Shown here piece after piece: positions 48,789 to 56,626 of a DNA stretch of 64,000 bases (positions are counted from its first letter, which is position 1; each line of letters begins with the position of its first letter). The translations under genes and the position numbers were made by a program. The notes beneath the pieces were generated by a model, which ran no database searches, was not told the origin of the DNA, and saw only the letters and a list, made by a program, of their open reading frames with translations. The DNA comes from Rhodococcus zopfii NBRC 100606 = JCM 9919 (GTDB lineage: Bacteria > Actinomycetota > Actinomycetes > Mycobacteriales > Mycobacteriaceae): the NCBI RefSeq assembly GCF_001895025.1, contig NZ_BCXI01000011.1, forward strand, positions 62,001-126,000, given 5' to 3'.

Positions 48789-49961
48789 GTGTCCCCGGGC
48801 GGGGGCTGCACGCGCGCCGGTGCGGGCGGCCGGGGCGGGCAGACGCAGAGTGAACCGGGCCCCGGCCCCTGCTCCGGCGCTCGAGGCGGTCAGGGTGCCA
48901 CCGTGGGCCTCGACGAGGGCACGGGCGATGGTCAGTCCGATGCCGCTGCCGCCCTCCTGGTGGCGGCGGGCGGTGTCGGCGCGGTAGAAGCGATCGAACA
49001 GGTGCCCCAGGTGCTCGGGCGCGATGCCTTCGCCGGTGTCGGTGACGGTGATTCCGGCCCACCCGTCGCCGGCATCGGCGGTGACGGTGACAGCGCCCCC
49101 GGTAGGAGTGTGGCGCAGGGCATTGTCGAGCAGGTTACCCAGCACCTGCCCGATCCGGTCCGGGTCGACGGTGACAGCGGCGGGTAGTTCCACGCGATCG
49201 ATCAGGGCGACATTCTTGGCGGCGTAGCGGTCGCCGGCGGCGCGTATCGCGGTGGCGACCAGTGTCGCGGTGTCGGTGGCAATGGGGTCGATGCTCAGCC
49301 GGCCCTCTTCGGCGCGGGAGACGGCGCCCATGTCCTCGGCCAGTCGTTCGAGTCGGGAGGTACTCGACCGGAGGATCGTCAGCGTTTCGGTGTCGGCGAC
49401 GCGGATGCCGTCTTCGAGGGCTTCGAGGTGGGCGTCCAGGGTTGCCAGCGGGGTGCGCATCTCGTGCGCGAGGTCCGAGAGCATGCGGCGGCGCGTGGTT
49501 TCGATCGAGTCCAGCCGATGGGCGAGCCGGTTGATCGTCTCGGCGAGCTGGTCGAATTCGCGCCCGAGGCCGGGACCGGTCAGCCTGGAGCTGTACCGCC
49601 CTCCGGCGATGTCGGTGGCGGATGTGGCGACGGCTGCGATCGAACGCTGCACCCGGCCGGTGAAATACCAGCTCACGGCCAAGGCCATCAACACCGAGAC
49701 CAGCAGCGCAATAGCCAGCGAGATGATCATCGCCGACGCGAACGCCTCCTCGACGTGCGCCGCCTCGGTCGAGACGTGCTCGATGCCCGCCTGCTGGAGA
49801 TGATTGTGGAACAGCCCGGGGGCGACGGCGGCAGCAACCAGCCAGGCGCTGAGCGCCCCGCCGAGCACGACCAGTGTCTGGGCGGCGAGCAGCCGGCTGC
49901 CGAATCCGAAACCTGTGCGTGGGTGTGCCGGGCCGGTGACCGGTCGGGGCGGTGTGCTCAT
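48759..49961 (-). CDS. Sensor histidine kinase of a metal-linked two-component system
   Basis: About 400 residues. Two membrane segments (about 24-46 and 78-102) flank a short external loop of about 30 residues containing HNHLQQAGIEHVSTEAAHVEE, histidine-rich enough to bind a metal. A HAMP domain follows, then the phospho-acceptor DLAHEMRTPLATLDAH, and the ATPase domain with GNLLDNALRHTP, DTGEGIAPEHLGHLFDRFYR and GGSGIGLTIARALVEAHGG. Start ATG at 49961 overlaps the response-regulator stop by 4 bases. Next to copper-type genes, so Cu sensing is inferred. Confidence 0.9.
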   Translation of the reverse strand: MSTPPRPVTGPAHPRTGFGFGSRLLAAQTLVVLGGALSAWLVAAAVAPGLFHNHLQQAGIEHVSTEAAHVEEAFASAMIISLAIALLVSVLMALAVSWYFTGRVQRSIAAVATSATDIAGGRYSSRLTGPGLGREFDQLAETINRLAHRLDSIETTRRRMLSDLAHEMRTPLATLDAHLEALEDGIRVADTETLTILRSSTSRLERLAEDMGAVSRAEEGRLSIDPIATDTATLVATAIRAAGDRYAAKNVALIDRVELPAAVTVDPDRIGQVLGNLLDNALRHTPTGGAVTVTADAGDGWAGITVTDTGEGIAPEHLGHLFDRFYRADTARRHQEGGSGIGLTIARALVEAHGGTLTASSAGAGAGARFTLRLPAPAARTGARAAPARGHVERTYRSVG

Positions 49962-50728
49962 CGGCCGGCTCCCATCCGGTAGCCGACACCACGCACGGTG
50001 CGCACGAAGATGCCGCGGGTGGCGTCGTCGCCGAGTTTGCGACGTAGATGCCCGATGTGCACATCGACGAGGTGCTCGTCGCCGACCCAGCTCGGCCCCC
50101 ACACCGCGGCGATCAGCCGGGTTCGGGTGAAGACCACGTTCGGGTACTCGGACAGCGCGGCGAGGATGTCGAATTCGGTGCGGGTCAACGAGACCGAAGA
50201 ACCGTCGACCCACACCTCGCGGCCCGCCGGATCGATTGTCAACGGACCGAAGGTGCGGCGCGGGGACAGGTCGGCGGAGTGGGCGTTCCCGCCCCCGGTC
50301 GAGGGCCGGGGGCGGCGCAGCATGGCCTGGATGCGGGCGATGAGTTCACGCGGGCTGAACGGTTTGGTCATGTAGTCGTCGGCCCCGACCGAGAGTCCGA
50401 CCAGAGTGTCGATCTCGTCGGCCCGTGCGGTGAGCATGACGACGTAGGCGTCGGAGAACGTACGCAACTGCCGGCAGACCTCGATCCCGTCCAGGCGCGG
50501 TAGCCCCAGATCCAATACGACGACATCCGGATCGACCTGCCGGGCCCGGGCGACGGAGTCGAGCCCGTCGTGCACGAGTGCGACCTCGAACCCGGCGCGT
50601 TCGAGGTAGGTGCCCACGACCGTGGCCAGCGCCACCTCGTCCTCGACGACGAGCGCGCGCAGACCGGTGGGTGGGGCCACCGGAACGGGGAGAGAGGCAG
50701 GGGTGAGCTGACCGGAATCGTGCGCCAT
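49958..50728 (-). CDS. OmpR-family response regulator
   Basis: About 256 residues. Receiver domain with phospho-acceptor Asp in DVVVLDLGLPRLDG and the conserved TARADEIDTL and KPFSPREL. The OmpR winged-helix domain follows, with SLTRTEFDILAALSEYPNVVFTRTRLIAAVWG and VDVHIGHLRRKLG. I prefer the ATG at 50728 because CACGAT (50735-50740) ends 6 bases before it; a GTG at 50764 would add 12 residues. It probably binds the CTTCA repeats at 50769, 53987 and 54057. Confidence 0.9.
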   Translation of the reverse strand: MAHDSGQLTPASLPVPVAPPTGLRALVVEDEVALATVVGTYLERAGFEVALVHDGLDSVARARQVDPDVVVLDLGLPRLDGIEVCRQLRTFSDAYVVMLTARADEIDTLVGLSVGADDYMTKPFSPRELIARIQAMLRRPRPSTGGGNAHSADLSPRRTFGPLTIDPAGREVWVDGSSVSLTRTEFDILAALSEYPNVVFTRTRLIAAVWGPSWVGDEHLVDVHIGHLRRKLGDDATRGIFVRTVRGVGYRMGAGR

Positions 50729-50768
50729 CTCTCCATCGTGTCCGGTCCCGCGGTGTGGGTCCACTTCT

Positions 50769-50784
50769 CTTCAGAGAACCTTCA
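50769..50784. promoter_or_regulatory. Response-regulator operator 1 (CTTCA-N6-CTTCA)
   Basis: An exact direct repeat of CTTCA with 11-bp period, in the gap between the response regulator and the first SHOCT gene. It lies about 41 bases before the regulator ATG and 75 before the SHOCT gene, so it could serve both. Flanks also match the two other copies (second repeat followed by TCGAAC here, CCGAAT at 54073). Confidence 0.6.
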
Positions 50785-50858
50785 TCGAACACCCATGCCC
50801 GGCCCCGGGTCGCGCACCCACACTCGTATCGGAGCCGGAGGAGGAAGGGACGGTCGTC

Positions 50859-51119
50859 ATGTGGGACGCGATGGGCTGGGCGGGCTGGACGGTCATGTCG
50901 CTGGTCATGGTCGGCTTCTGGGTGCTGGTGGCGGCCGGCATCGCCGCGTTGTTCCGACCCGGCCACCGGACCGAACCACCGGTGCGGCCGAGGTCATCGG
51001 ATCCGTGGGGTGCCCTGGACGAACGGCTGGCTCGAGGGGAAATCGGCATCGACGAATACCGGGCGCAGCGGGGAGGACCGGCATCCGCCCGGCCGACCCG
51101 GGGTGCGGGAGAAGGCTGA
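50859..51119 (+). CDS. Small SHOCT-domain membrane protein
   Basis: 86 residues. A Trp/Met/Gly-rich N-terminus (MWDAMGWAGW) leads into one membrane segment (about 10-33). A C-terminal SHOCT motif follows: DPWGALDERLARGEIGIDEYRAQR. SHOCT modules are short oligomerisation elements on membrane proteins. First gene of a unit with the P-type ATPase, which starts 45 bases downstream. GGAGGAAGGGA lies upstream. It is a paralogue of the gene at 53585-53863. Confidence 0.82.
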   Translation: MWDAMGWAGWTVMSLVMVGFWVLVAAGIAALFRPGHRTEPPVRPRSSDPWGALDERLARGEIGIDEYRAQRGGPASARPTRGAGEG

Positions 51120-51163
51120 CAGCGACGAGGGTCCACGCAGGACCGACGGAGGTTTCCGAGCGT

Positions 51164-53551
51164 ATGGACAACACCACTGTTCTCGAAGTGGGCGGGCTGC
51201 ACTGGGCGACATCGACGGCGACGATCGAATCGGTGCTGCGCCGCCGCCCCGGCGTCGTTTCGGTGCATGCGAACGCGGTCAACCAGACCGCCTCCGTCAC
51301 CTACGATCCGGACCGGACCTCGGTCGCGGAGCTCTCGAAGTGGGTGCGGGAGTGCGGCTATCACTGCGCCGGCCGTTCGGTGCCCCAGCACGTGTGCGAC
51401 CCGATGGCCGAACCGGCGACCGCCACCGCACATCCGATGCCGGCGGTGCACGCCGGGAACGGCATGCCCGCCGGGCACGCACCGCAGGAGACGATGGGCC
51501 ACGGCGGGCACGCCGGGATGTCGATGGACGCGATGGTGCGCGACATGCGCGATCGCTTCCTGGTGGCGCTGGTGCTGTCGATCCCGATCATGCTGTGGTC
51601 GCCGATGGGCCGTGACATGTTCGGGTTCACGGTGCCGGCCCCGTTCGGCCTGCGCGACGACGTGTTCGCGCTGCTGCTGAGCCTGCCGGTGGTCTTCTAC
51701 TCGTCGTGGATCTTCTTCGACGGTGCCTACCGGGCATTGAAGGCCCGCACCCTGGACATGATGGTGCTCGTGGCCGTCGCGATCGGCGCCGGCTGGCTCT
51801 ACAGCGTCGGGGTGACCCTGACCGGCGGTGGCGAGGTGTTCTACGAGGCCGCTTCGGTGCTGGCGACCTTCGTGCTGCTCGGACACTGGTTCGAGATGCG
51901 CGCCCGCGGCGGTGCGAACGACGCGATCCGCACCCTGCTCGAACTCGCTCCACCGAAGGCGGTGGTGCTGCGGGACGGCGAGCCCGTGGAGGTCCCCACC
52001 GCCGAGGTCGTGGTGGGGGATGTGCTGCTGATCCGGCCGGGTGCGAAGGTCCCGGTCGACGGTGTCGTCGCCGACGGCATCTCCGAGGTCGACGAATCGA
52101 TGGTCACCGGGGAATCGCTGCCGGTGTCCAAGGCGGAGGGCTCGGAGGTGATCGGTGCGTCGATCAACACCACCGGCACGCTGCGGGTGCGGGCAACCAA
52201 GGTCGGTTCGGACACCGCCCTCGCGCAGATCGTGGCGATGGTGCAGGAAGCCCAGAATTCCAAGGCGCCGGGCCAGCGTCTGGCCGATCGGGCCGCGTTC
52301 TGGCTGGTGCTGGTCGCCCTGATCGGCGGGGTCGGCACGTTCCTGGTGTGGTGGCTCGTCGGCGGCGACGTGCAGATGGCGCTGTTGTTTGCGATCACCG
52401 TCGTGGTGATCACCTGCCCCGACGCGCTCGGGTTGGCGACCCCGACCGCGATCATGGTCGGCACCGGTCTCGGCGCCAAGCGTGGCGTGCTGTTCAAGAA
52501 CGCGACCGCTCTCGAGACCTCGGCGCGGATCGACACGGTCGTGATGGACAAGACCGGCACCTTGACCAAGGGCGAACCGGAGGTCACCGACGTCGTCGTC
52601 GACGGTCTCGACGAGAACGAGCTGCTGACGTTGGTAGCCGCGGTCGAACGCGAATCCGAGCATCCCCTCGCCGGGGCGATCGTGCGTTACGCCACGACCC
52701 GCGACATCGCCGGGGCGTCGCTCGAGAACTTCCGGAACGTGCCGGGGCACGGCGCGGTCGCCGAGGTGCGGGGGCGTCGGGTAGCGGTGGGCAACCGCAA
52801 GCTGATGGTCGCCGAGAACGTCGACTTCGGGTCGCTGATGGACCGTCGCGATGCGCTCGCCTCCACCGGCCGCACCGCCGTGCTCGTCGCCGTGGACGGC
52901 CGCGGGGTCGGGGTGATTGCCCTGGCGGATGCGGCGCGGGAGACCTCGGCCGAGGCGGTTGCGTCGCTGCACGAGCTCGGCATCGAAGTGGTCATGCTCT
53001 CCGGCGACAACGAGGCCACCGCCCGTCGCATCGCCGGGCAGCTCGGCATCGACGCCGTCATCGCCGAGGTCCTGCCCGGCGACAAGGCCGACAAGGTCGC
53101 CGATCTGCAGCGAGCCGGCAGGACCGTTGCGATGGTCGGCGACGGCGTCAACGATGCGCCGGCGCTCGCGCAGGCGGATCTGGGTATCGCGATCGGCGCG
53201 GGCACCGACGTCGCCATCGAAACCGCCGATCTGGTGCTGATGCGTTCGGACCCGCTGGATGTGCCGATCGCGCTGCGGATCGGTCGCGGCACGCTGCGCA
53301 AGATGCGCCAGAACCTGGGGTGGGCCGTCGGATACAACACCATTGCGTTGCCGATCGCCGCCGGCGTGTTCGAACCGGCCTTCGGGCTGGTGCTGCGTCC
53401 GGAGATCGCGGCGCTGTCGATGTCGGGGTCGAGCCTGATCGTCGCGGTCAACGCGCTCACGCTCAAACGGCTGCACCTGCCGTCCCCACCACAGGAGGAG
53501 CCGGCGGCGCGCCCGGCGCCGGAACCCGTCCCGACCGGCCCACACCGCTGA
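51164..53551 (+). CDS. Heavy-metal P1B-type ATPase (probable copper exporter)
   Basis: 795 residues. Residues about 5-70 have an HMA-like fold, but GLHWATS replaces the metal-binding GMxCxxC. A Met/His-rich linker (about 85-125) follows. Eight membrane segments are predicted; the sixth carries Cys418-Pro419-Asp420 (ITCPDALGLATPTA) where copper pumps have CPC or CPH. Other ATPase motifs are intact: TGES, phosphorylated Asp462 in DKTGTLTKGEP, the ATP-binding HP in ESEHPLAGA, and GDGVNDAPALAQAD. Copper is inferred from family and neighbours; the CPD variant leaves the ion uncertain. Confidence 0.88.
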   Translation: MDNTTVLEVGGLHWATSTATIESVLRRRPGVVSVHANAVNQTASVTYDPDRTSVAELSKWVRECGYHCAGRSVPQHVCDPMAEPATATAHPMPAVHAGNGMPAGHAPQETMGHGGHAGMSMDAMVRDMRDRFLVALVLSIPIMLWSPMGRDMFGFTVPAPFGLRDDVFALLLSLPVVFYSSWIFFDGAYRALKARTLDMMVLVAVAIGAGWLYSVGVTLTGGGEVFYEAASVLATFVLLGHWFEMRARGGANDAIRTLLELAPPKAVVLRDGEPVEVPTAEVVVGDVLLIRPGAKVPVDGVVADGISEVDESMVTGESLPVSKAEGSEVIGASINTTGTLRVRATKVGSDTALAQIVAMVQEAQNSKAPGQRLADRAAFWLVLVALIGGVGTFLVWWLVGGDVQMALLFAITVVVITCPDALGLATPTAIMVGTGLGAKRGVLFKNATALETSARIDTVVMDKTGTLTKGEPEVTDVVVDGLDENELLTLVAAVERESEHPLAGAIVRYATTRDIAGASLENFRNVPGHGAVAEVRGRRVAVGNRKLMVAENVDFGSLMDRRDALASTGRTAVLVAVDGRGVGVIALADAARETSAEAVASLHELGIEVVMLSGDNEATARRIAGQLGIDAVIAEVLPGDKADKVADLQRAGRTVAMVGDGVNDAPALAQADLGIAIGAGTDVAIETADLVLMRSDPLDVPIALRIGRGTLRKMRQNLGWAVGYNTIALPIAAGVFEPAFGLVLRPEIAALSMSGSSLIVAVNALTLKRLHLPSPPQEEPAARPAPEPVPTGPHR

Positions 53552-53584
53552 CACCGCATGCCCTCCGGTGCAGGTCGGCACCGA

Positions 53585-53863
53585 TCACCGCTTCGTGGTG
53601 GGCGGTCCCGGCCGATGCGAGTGCAGGGCCTCGAGGCGACGCCGGAACTCGTCCTCGTCGATCTCGCCGTGCGCGAACCGGGTGGCGAGGATGTCCTCCG
53701 GGGTCGGTCCCGGCGCAGGCGGCGGTCCCGGCTGCGGCCCCGGACTCATCGCTCGCACCAGCATGACCAGACCGACGACCACCAGCGCCCAGAACAACAC
53801 CATCGCGACAGTCATCAGAACATAGCCCCAGCCACCCATGCCGTCGCCGTACCAGAACATCAT
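53585..53863 (-). CDS. Second small SHOCT-domain membrane protein
   Basis: 92 residues. N-terminus MMFWYGDGMGGWGY (Met/Trp/Gly/Tyr-rich, possibly metal-binding), one membrane segment (about 15-38), a Pro-rich linker and a SHOCT motif TPEDILATRFAHGEIDEDEFRRRLEAL. GAGGAG lies about 9 bases before the ATG at 53863. Converges on the ATPase gene (33-base gap) and is divergent from DUF305. Related to the protein at 50859-51119. Confidence 0.82.
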   Translation of the reverse strand: MMFWYGDGMGGWGYVLMTVAMVLFWALVVVGLVMLVRAMSPGPQPGPPPAPGPTPEDILATRFAHGEIDEDEFRRRLEALHSHRPGPPTTKR

Positions 53864-53986
53864 GGAAACCACTCCTCGCGCTCGACGGTGTTCTCCGGGG
53901 CGCCGGCCCGGCAGAGCCGGCCGATAGGCCGATACGTCCCGACTCCACGCTGCCCGTCCTCGATGCACTGTTCTGCGTCGTTTCCG

Positions 53987-54002
53987 TGAAGATCTGGTCG
54001 AG
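53987..54002 (-). promoter_or_regulatory. Response-regulator operator 2 (CTCGA-N6-CTTCA)
   Basis: On the minus strand, CTCGA and CTTCA repeat with 11-bp period, 124 bases before the second SHOCT gene and pointing towards it. The second repeat is followed by CGGAAA, similar to the other copies. Confidence 0.5.
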
Positions 54003-54056
54003 ATCGTCTCGACCCGAGCCTGGACGGAAGTCCTCGATCGGCCACCGCCCGCCGGT

Positions 54057-54072
54057 CTTGACGGAATCTTCA
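54057..54072 (+). promoter_or_regulatory. Response-regulator operator 3 (CTTGA-N6-CTTCA)
   Basis: CTTGA and CTTCA with 11-bp period point towards the DUF305 gene, 145 bases upstream of it. GATAGT (54085-54090) is a possible -10. The rest of the 353-base gap (53864-54216) holds a tandem GGCCGATA pair at 53919-53934 and a small GCCGGC hairpin, neither assigned. Confidence 0.5.
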
Positions 54073-54216
54073 CCGAATGCTCCGGATAGTCCCGAGGTCG
54101 GACTGACACGCTCGGCTCCGGACGAGGCACAAGGGCCGGCGGGCCGACGGAAGTGCCAGGGACCGGCTGGTCCGTACTCGTTCGCCCGCCGCGCACACGA
54201 GGGAAAGGCGTAGACG

Positions 54217-54939
54217 ATGGAGAAGAACATGCTTGCGGGGAAGAAGTCCCTGGCGGCTGGAGCTGTGGCGGTCGCGGCGGCCCTCACCCTGGCGGCCTGT
54301 GGTGACTCCGGCAGCAATCAAACCACCGAAACCAGCACGCCGGCCGCCGTCAGCGCCACCGCCTCCGCCGAAGCCGCCGAGAACCACAACCCGGCCGATG
54401 TGATGTTCGCGCAGCACATGATTCCGCATCACTCCCAGGCCATCGAGATGAGCGACATCGTCCTGGCCAAACAGGACATCGATCCCCGGGTGGCCGAGGT
54501 GGCCCAGCAGATCAAGGCCGCACAGGGACCGGAGATCGAACAGTTGCAGAGCTGGCTGGCGGCCTGGGGGCGACCCGGTATGCCTCCGCGCAGTGGCATG
54601 CCGATGACGAGCCCGGAGATGCCGATGTCCTCACCCGGGATGGGAATGCCCCGGAACGACATGCCGATGCAATCCGGCACCATGCCCGGCGGTGCGATGG
54701 GCGGGATGAGCGGGATGATGTCCGCCGAGGACATGGCCGCGCTGCGCAGCGCCCAGGGCATCGACGCTTCTCGTCTGTTCCTGACCCAGATGATCGAACA
54801 TCACCGCGGTGCGATCGAAATGGCGCAGACCGAGATCGACGCCGGGGAGAACCCCGACGCCGTGGCCATGGCCCGCAACATCGTCGACACCCAGCAGCAG
54901 GAGATCACCACGATGGAGAACATCCTGTCCTCGCTGTAA
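54217..54939 (+). CDS. DUF305 methionine-rich lipoprotein
   Basis: 240 residues. Signal peptide with lipobox LAAC (Cys28). Two DUF305 halves each contain a His-His pair: FAQHMIPHHSQAIEMSD (about residues 65-80) and FLTQMIEHHRGAIEMA (about 188-203). Between them is a Met/Pro/Gly linker (about 120-170) with repeated PGMPP, MPMxS and GMSGMM units, of the type that binds Cu(I). DUF305 proteins are often found with copper efflux genes. AGGGAAAGG precedes the ATG; an ATG at 54229 is an alternative. Confidence 0.88.
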   Translation: MEKNMLAGKKSLAAGAVAVAAALTLAACGDSGSNQTTETSTPAAVSATASAEAAENHNPADVMFAQHMIPHHSQAIEMSDIVLAKQDIDPRVAEVAQQIKAAQGPEIEQLQSWLAAWGRPGMPPRSGMPMTSPEMPMSSPGMGMPRNDMPMQSGTMPGGAMGGMSGMMSAEDMAALRSAQGIDASRLFLTQMIEHHRGAIEMAQTEIDAGENPDAVAMARNIVDTQQQEITTMENILSSL

Positions 54940-54996
54940 CCCGGCGTCGTCGACCGTGCACCTCGGCGTCTTCGACCTGTGGGTGGGGCGGATATG

Positions 54997-55036
54997 CGGC
55001 AGGGCGCGCCCGGAACGTTCCGGGCGCGCCCTGCCG
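54997..55036. terminator. Perfect 40-bp palindrome (bidirectional terminator)
   Basis: Positions 54997-55016 and 55017-55036 are exact reverse complements with no loop, centred on GGAACGTTCC. It lies between the convergent DUF305 and DUF2631 genes and can fold identically in both transcripts. No T tract follows on either side. Confidence 0.7.
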
Positions 55037-55050
55037 AAATCGCTGTGCGA

Positions 55051-55296
55051 CTACCGCGGCCGGCGGCGCTTGACGGCGTCGACCACGATAATGAGCACGA
55101 GGAGCGCGGCGAAGCCGATGAGGTACCAATCCTCGACGCGGCCGTGGTGGTTGCCGATGATCATGAACAGCAGGAAGATCGCGGCGATCACGCCCATGGT
55201 GCGGAACAGCTTGGGAGCTTCGCCGCTCCAACCCCATTCCGCCGACGGCACCTCGGCCGTGTCGACGTGAGTGGACTGCAACTCGGTACCGGCCAC
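55051..55296 (-). CDS. DUF2631 family membrane protein
   Basis: 81 residues, the actinobacterial DUF2631 family (Rv2876). The N-terminal hydrophilic part ends in [13 protein letters not shown], then two membrane segments (about 32-48 and 57-73) with [11 protein letters not shown] between, and a basic RRRPR end. GAGGAGGAAC lies upstream. Function unknown; the position before dxr is conserved. Confidence 0.85.
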   Translation of the reverse strand: MAGTELQSTHVDTAEVPSAEWGWSGEAPKLFRTMGVIAAIFLLFMIIGNHHGRVEDWYLIGFAALLVLIIVVDAVKRRRPR

Positions 55297-55431
55297 GGTT
55301 GTTCCTCCTGCTCGAAAGATCGCGCTGTTGGGCTAATCGTGACATACGACCGCCTGTCGTATGAAGCGGGGGCGGCGCCCGCGCGTCGCCGGCTGTCCCG
55401 ACCGATTCAGGAACGGTTCAGGTGCATCAGG

Positions 55432-55437
55432 AACAAT
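55432..55437 (+). promoter_or_regulatory. Candidate dxr -10 box (AACAAT), leaderless
   Basis: AACAAT ends 6 bases before the GTG at 55444, the same layout as CACAAT at 3650. Confidence 0.35.
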
Positions 55438-55443
55438 AGTCGC

Positions 55444-56613
55444 GTGGTCGACACAGAATCCCGCTCTCGTACCCGCGTCCTGCTGCTCGGCAGCACCGGA
55501 TCGATCGGCACCCAGGCACTCGAGGTTATCGACGCCAACCCCGACAAGTTCGAGGTCGTCGGCCTGGCCGCGGGCGGTGGCAACCTTGCCCTGCTCGCCG
55601 AGCAGATCCGCGCGACCGGTGTCACCGACGTCGCCGTCGCGAACCCGGACGCCGCGGCCCGGCTGGAGTTGCCGCACGACGGTGTGACGATCCGCAGCGG
55701 CCCCTCCGCGGTCACCGAACTCGTGCGCGAGACCGAAGCAGACGTCGTCCTCAATGCGCTCGTGGGTTCGCTCGGTCTCGAACCGACCCTCGCGGCCCTT
55801 GCGGCGGGCGCGCGGCTTGCGCTCGCCAACAAGGAATCGCTGGTCGCCGGTGGCGCGCTCGTCACTGCCGCGGCGGCGCCCGGCCAGATCGTGCCTGTCG
55901 ACTCGGAACATTCGGCGCTGGCGCAGTGCCTGCGCGGCGGCACCGCCGGTGAGATCGCTCGACTGGTGCTCACGGCGTCGGGCGGACCGTTCCGCGGGTG
56001 GAGCGCCGAGCAACTCGAGGACGTCACGCCCGAGCAGGCCGGCGCCCATCCGACCTGGTCGATGGGGCCGATGAACACCCTCAACTCGGCGACCCTCGTC
56101 AACAAGGGACTCGAGCTCATCGAGGCGCACCTGCTGTTCGGCATCGGCTACGACCGCATCGACGTCACCGTGCATCCGCAGTCCATCGTGCATTCGATGG
56201 TGACGTTCACGGACGGTTCGACGCTCGCGCAGGCGTCGCCGCCGTCGATGAAGCTGCCGATCGCGCTGGCCCTGGCCTGGCCGGACCGGGTGCCGGAGGC
56301 TGCCCCCGCCCTCGACTTCGCCACGGCCTCGACCTGGGAATTCGCGCCCGTCGACAATGCTGTGTTTCCCGCGATCGAACTTGCCCGCGCGGCCGGACGC
56401 GGTGGCGGCAGCCTCACCGCCGTGTACAACGCGGCCAACGAGATCGCCGCCGAGGCGTTCCTGGCGGGTGCACTGCCGTTCCCCGGGATCGTCCGCACCG
56501 TCGAGACGGTGCTCGACGACGCACACGAGTGGTCCGCGGAACCCGCTACCGTGGATGACGTGCTCGCCGCCGACGGCTGGGCTCGGGACCGAGCCCGCGC
56601 GCTCGTGAAATAG
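55444..56613 (+). CDS. dxr: 1-deoxy-D-xylulose 5-phosphate reductoisomerase
   Basis: 389 residues. Second enzyme of the MEP isoprenoid pathway, NADPH-dependent and the fosmidomycin target. The NADPH site is [37 protein letters not shown] and TASGGPFRG bind metal and substrate, and [22 protein letters not shown] is the flexible-loop region. The GTG at 55444 gives a usual short N-terminal extension. rip1 and ispG follow in the same direction, as in mycobacteria. Confidence 0.96.
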   Translation: MVDTESRSRTRVLLLGSTGSIGTQALEVIDANPDKFEVVGLAAGGGNLALLAEQIRATGVTDVAVANPDAAARLELPHDGVTIRSGPSAVTELVRETEADVVLNALVGSLGLEPTLAALAAGARLALANKESLVAGGALVTAAAAPGQIVPVDSEHSALAQCLRGGTAGEIARLVLTASGGPFRGWSAEQLEDVTPEQAGAHPTWSMGPMNTLNSATLVNKGLELIEAHLLFGIGYDRIDVTVHPQSIVHSMVTFTDGSTLAQASPPSMKLPIALALAWPDRVPEAAPALDFATASTWEFAPVDNAVFPAIELARAAGRGGGSLTAVYNAANEIAAEAFLAGALPFPGIVRTVETVLDDAHEWSAEPATVDDVLAADGWARDRARALVK

Positions 56614-56626
56614 GAGGAGCGGCCAG

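Noticed and set aside
53919-53934. Tandem GGCCGATA octamer as a regulatory repeat
   Set aside because: Only two copies and no match elsewhere in the island; could be chance in GC-rich DNA.
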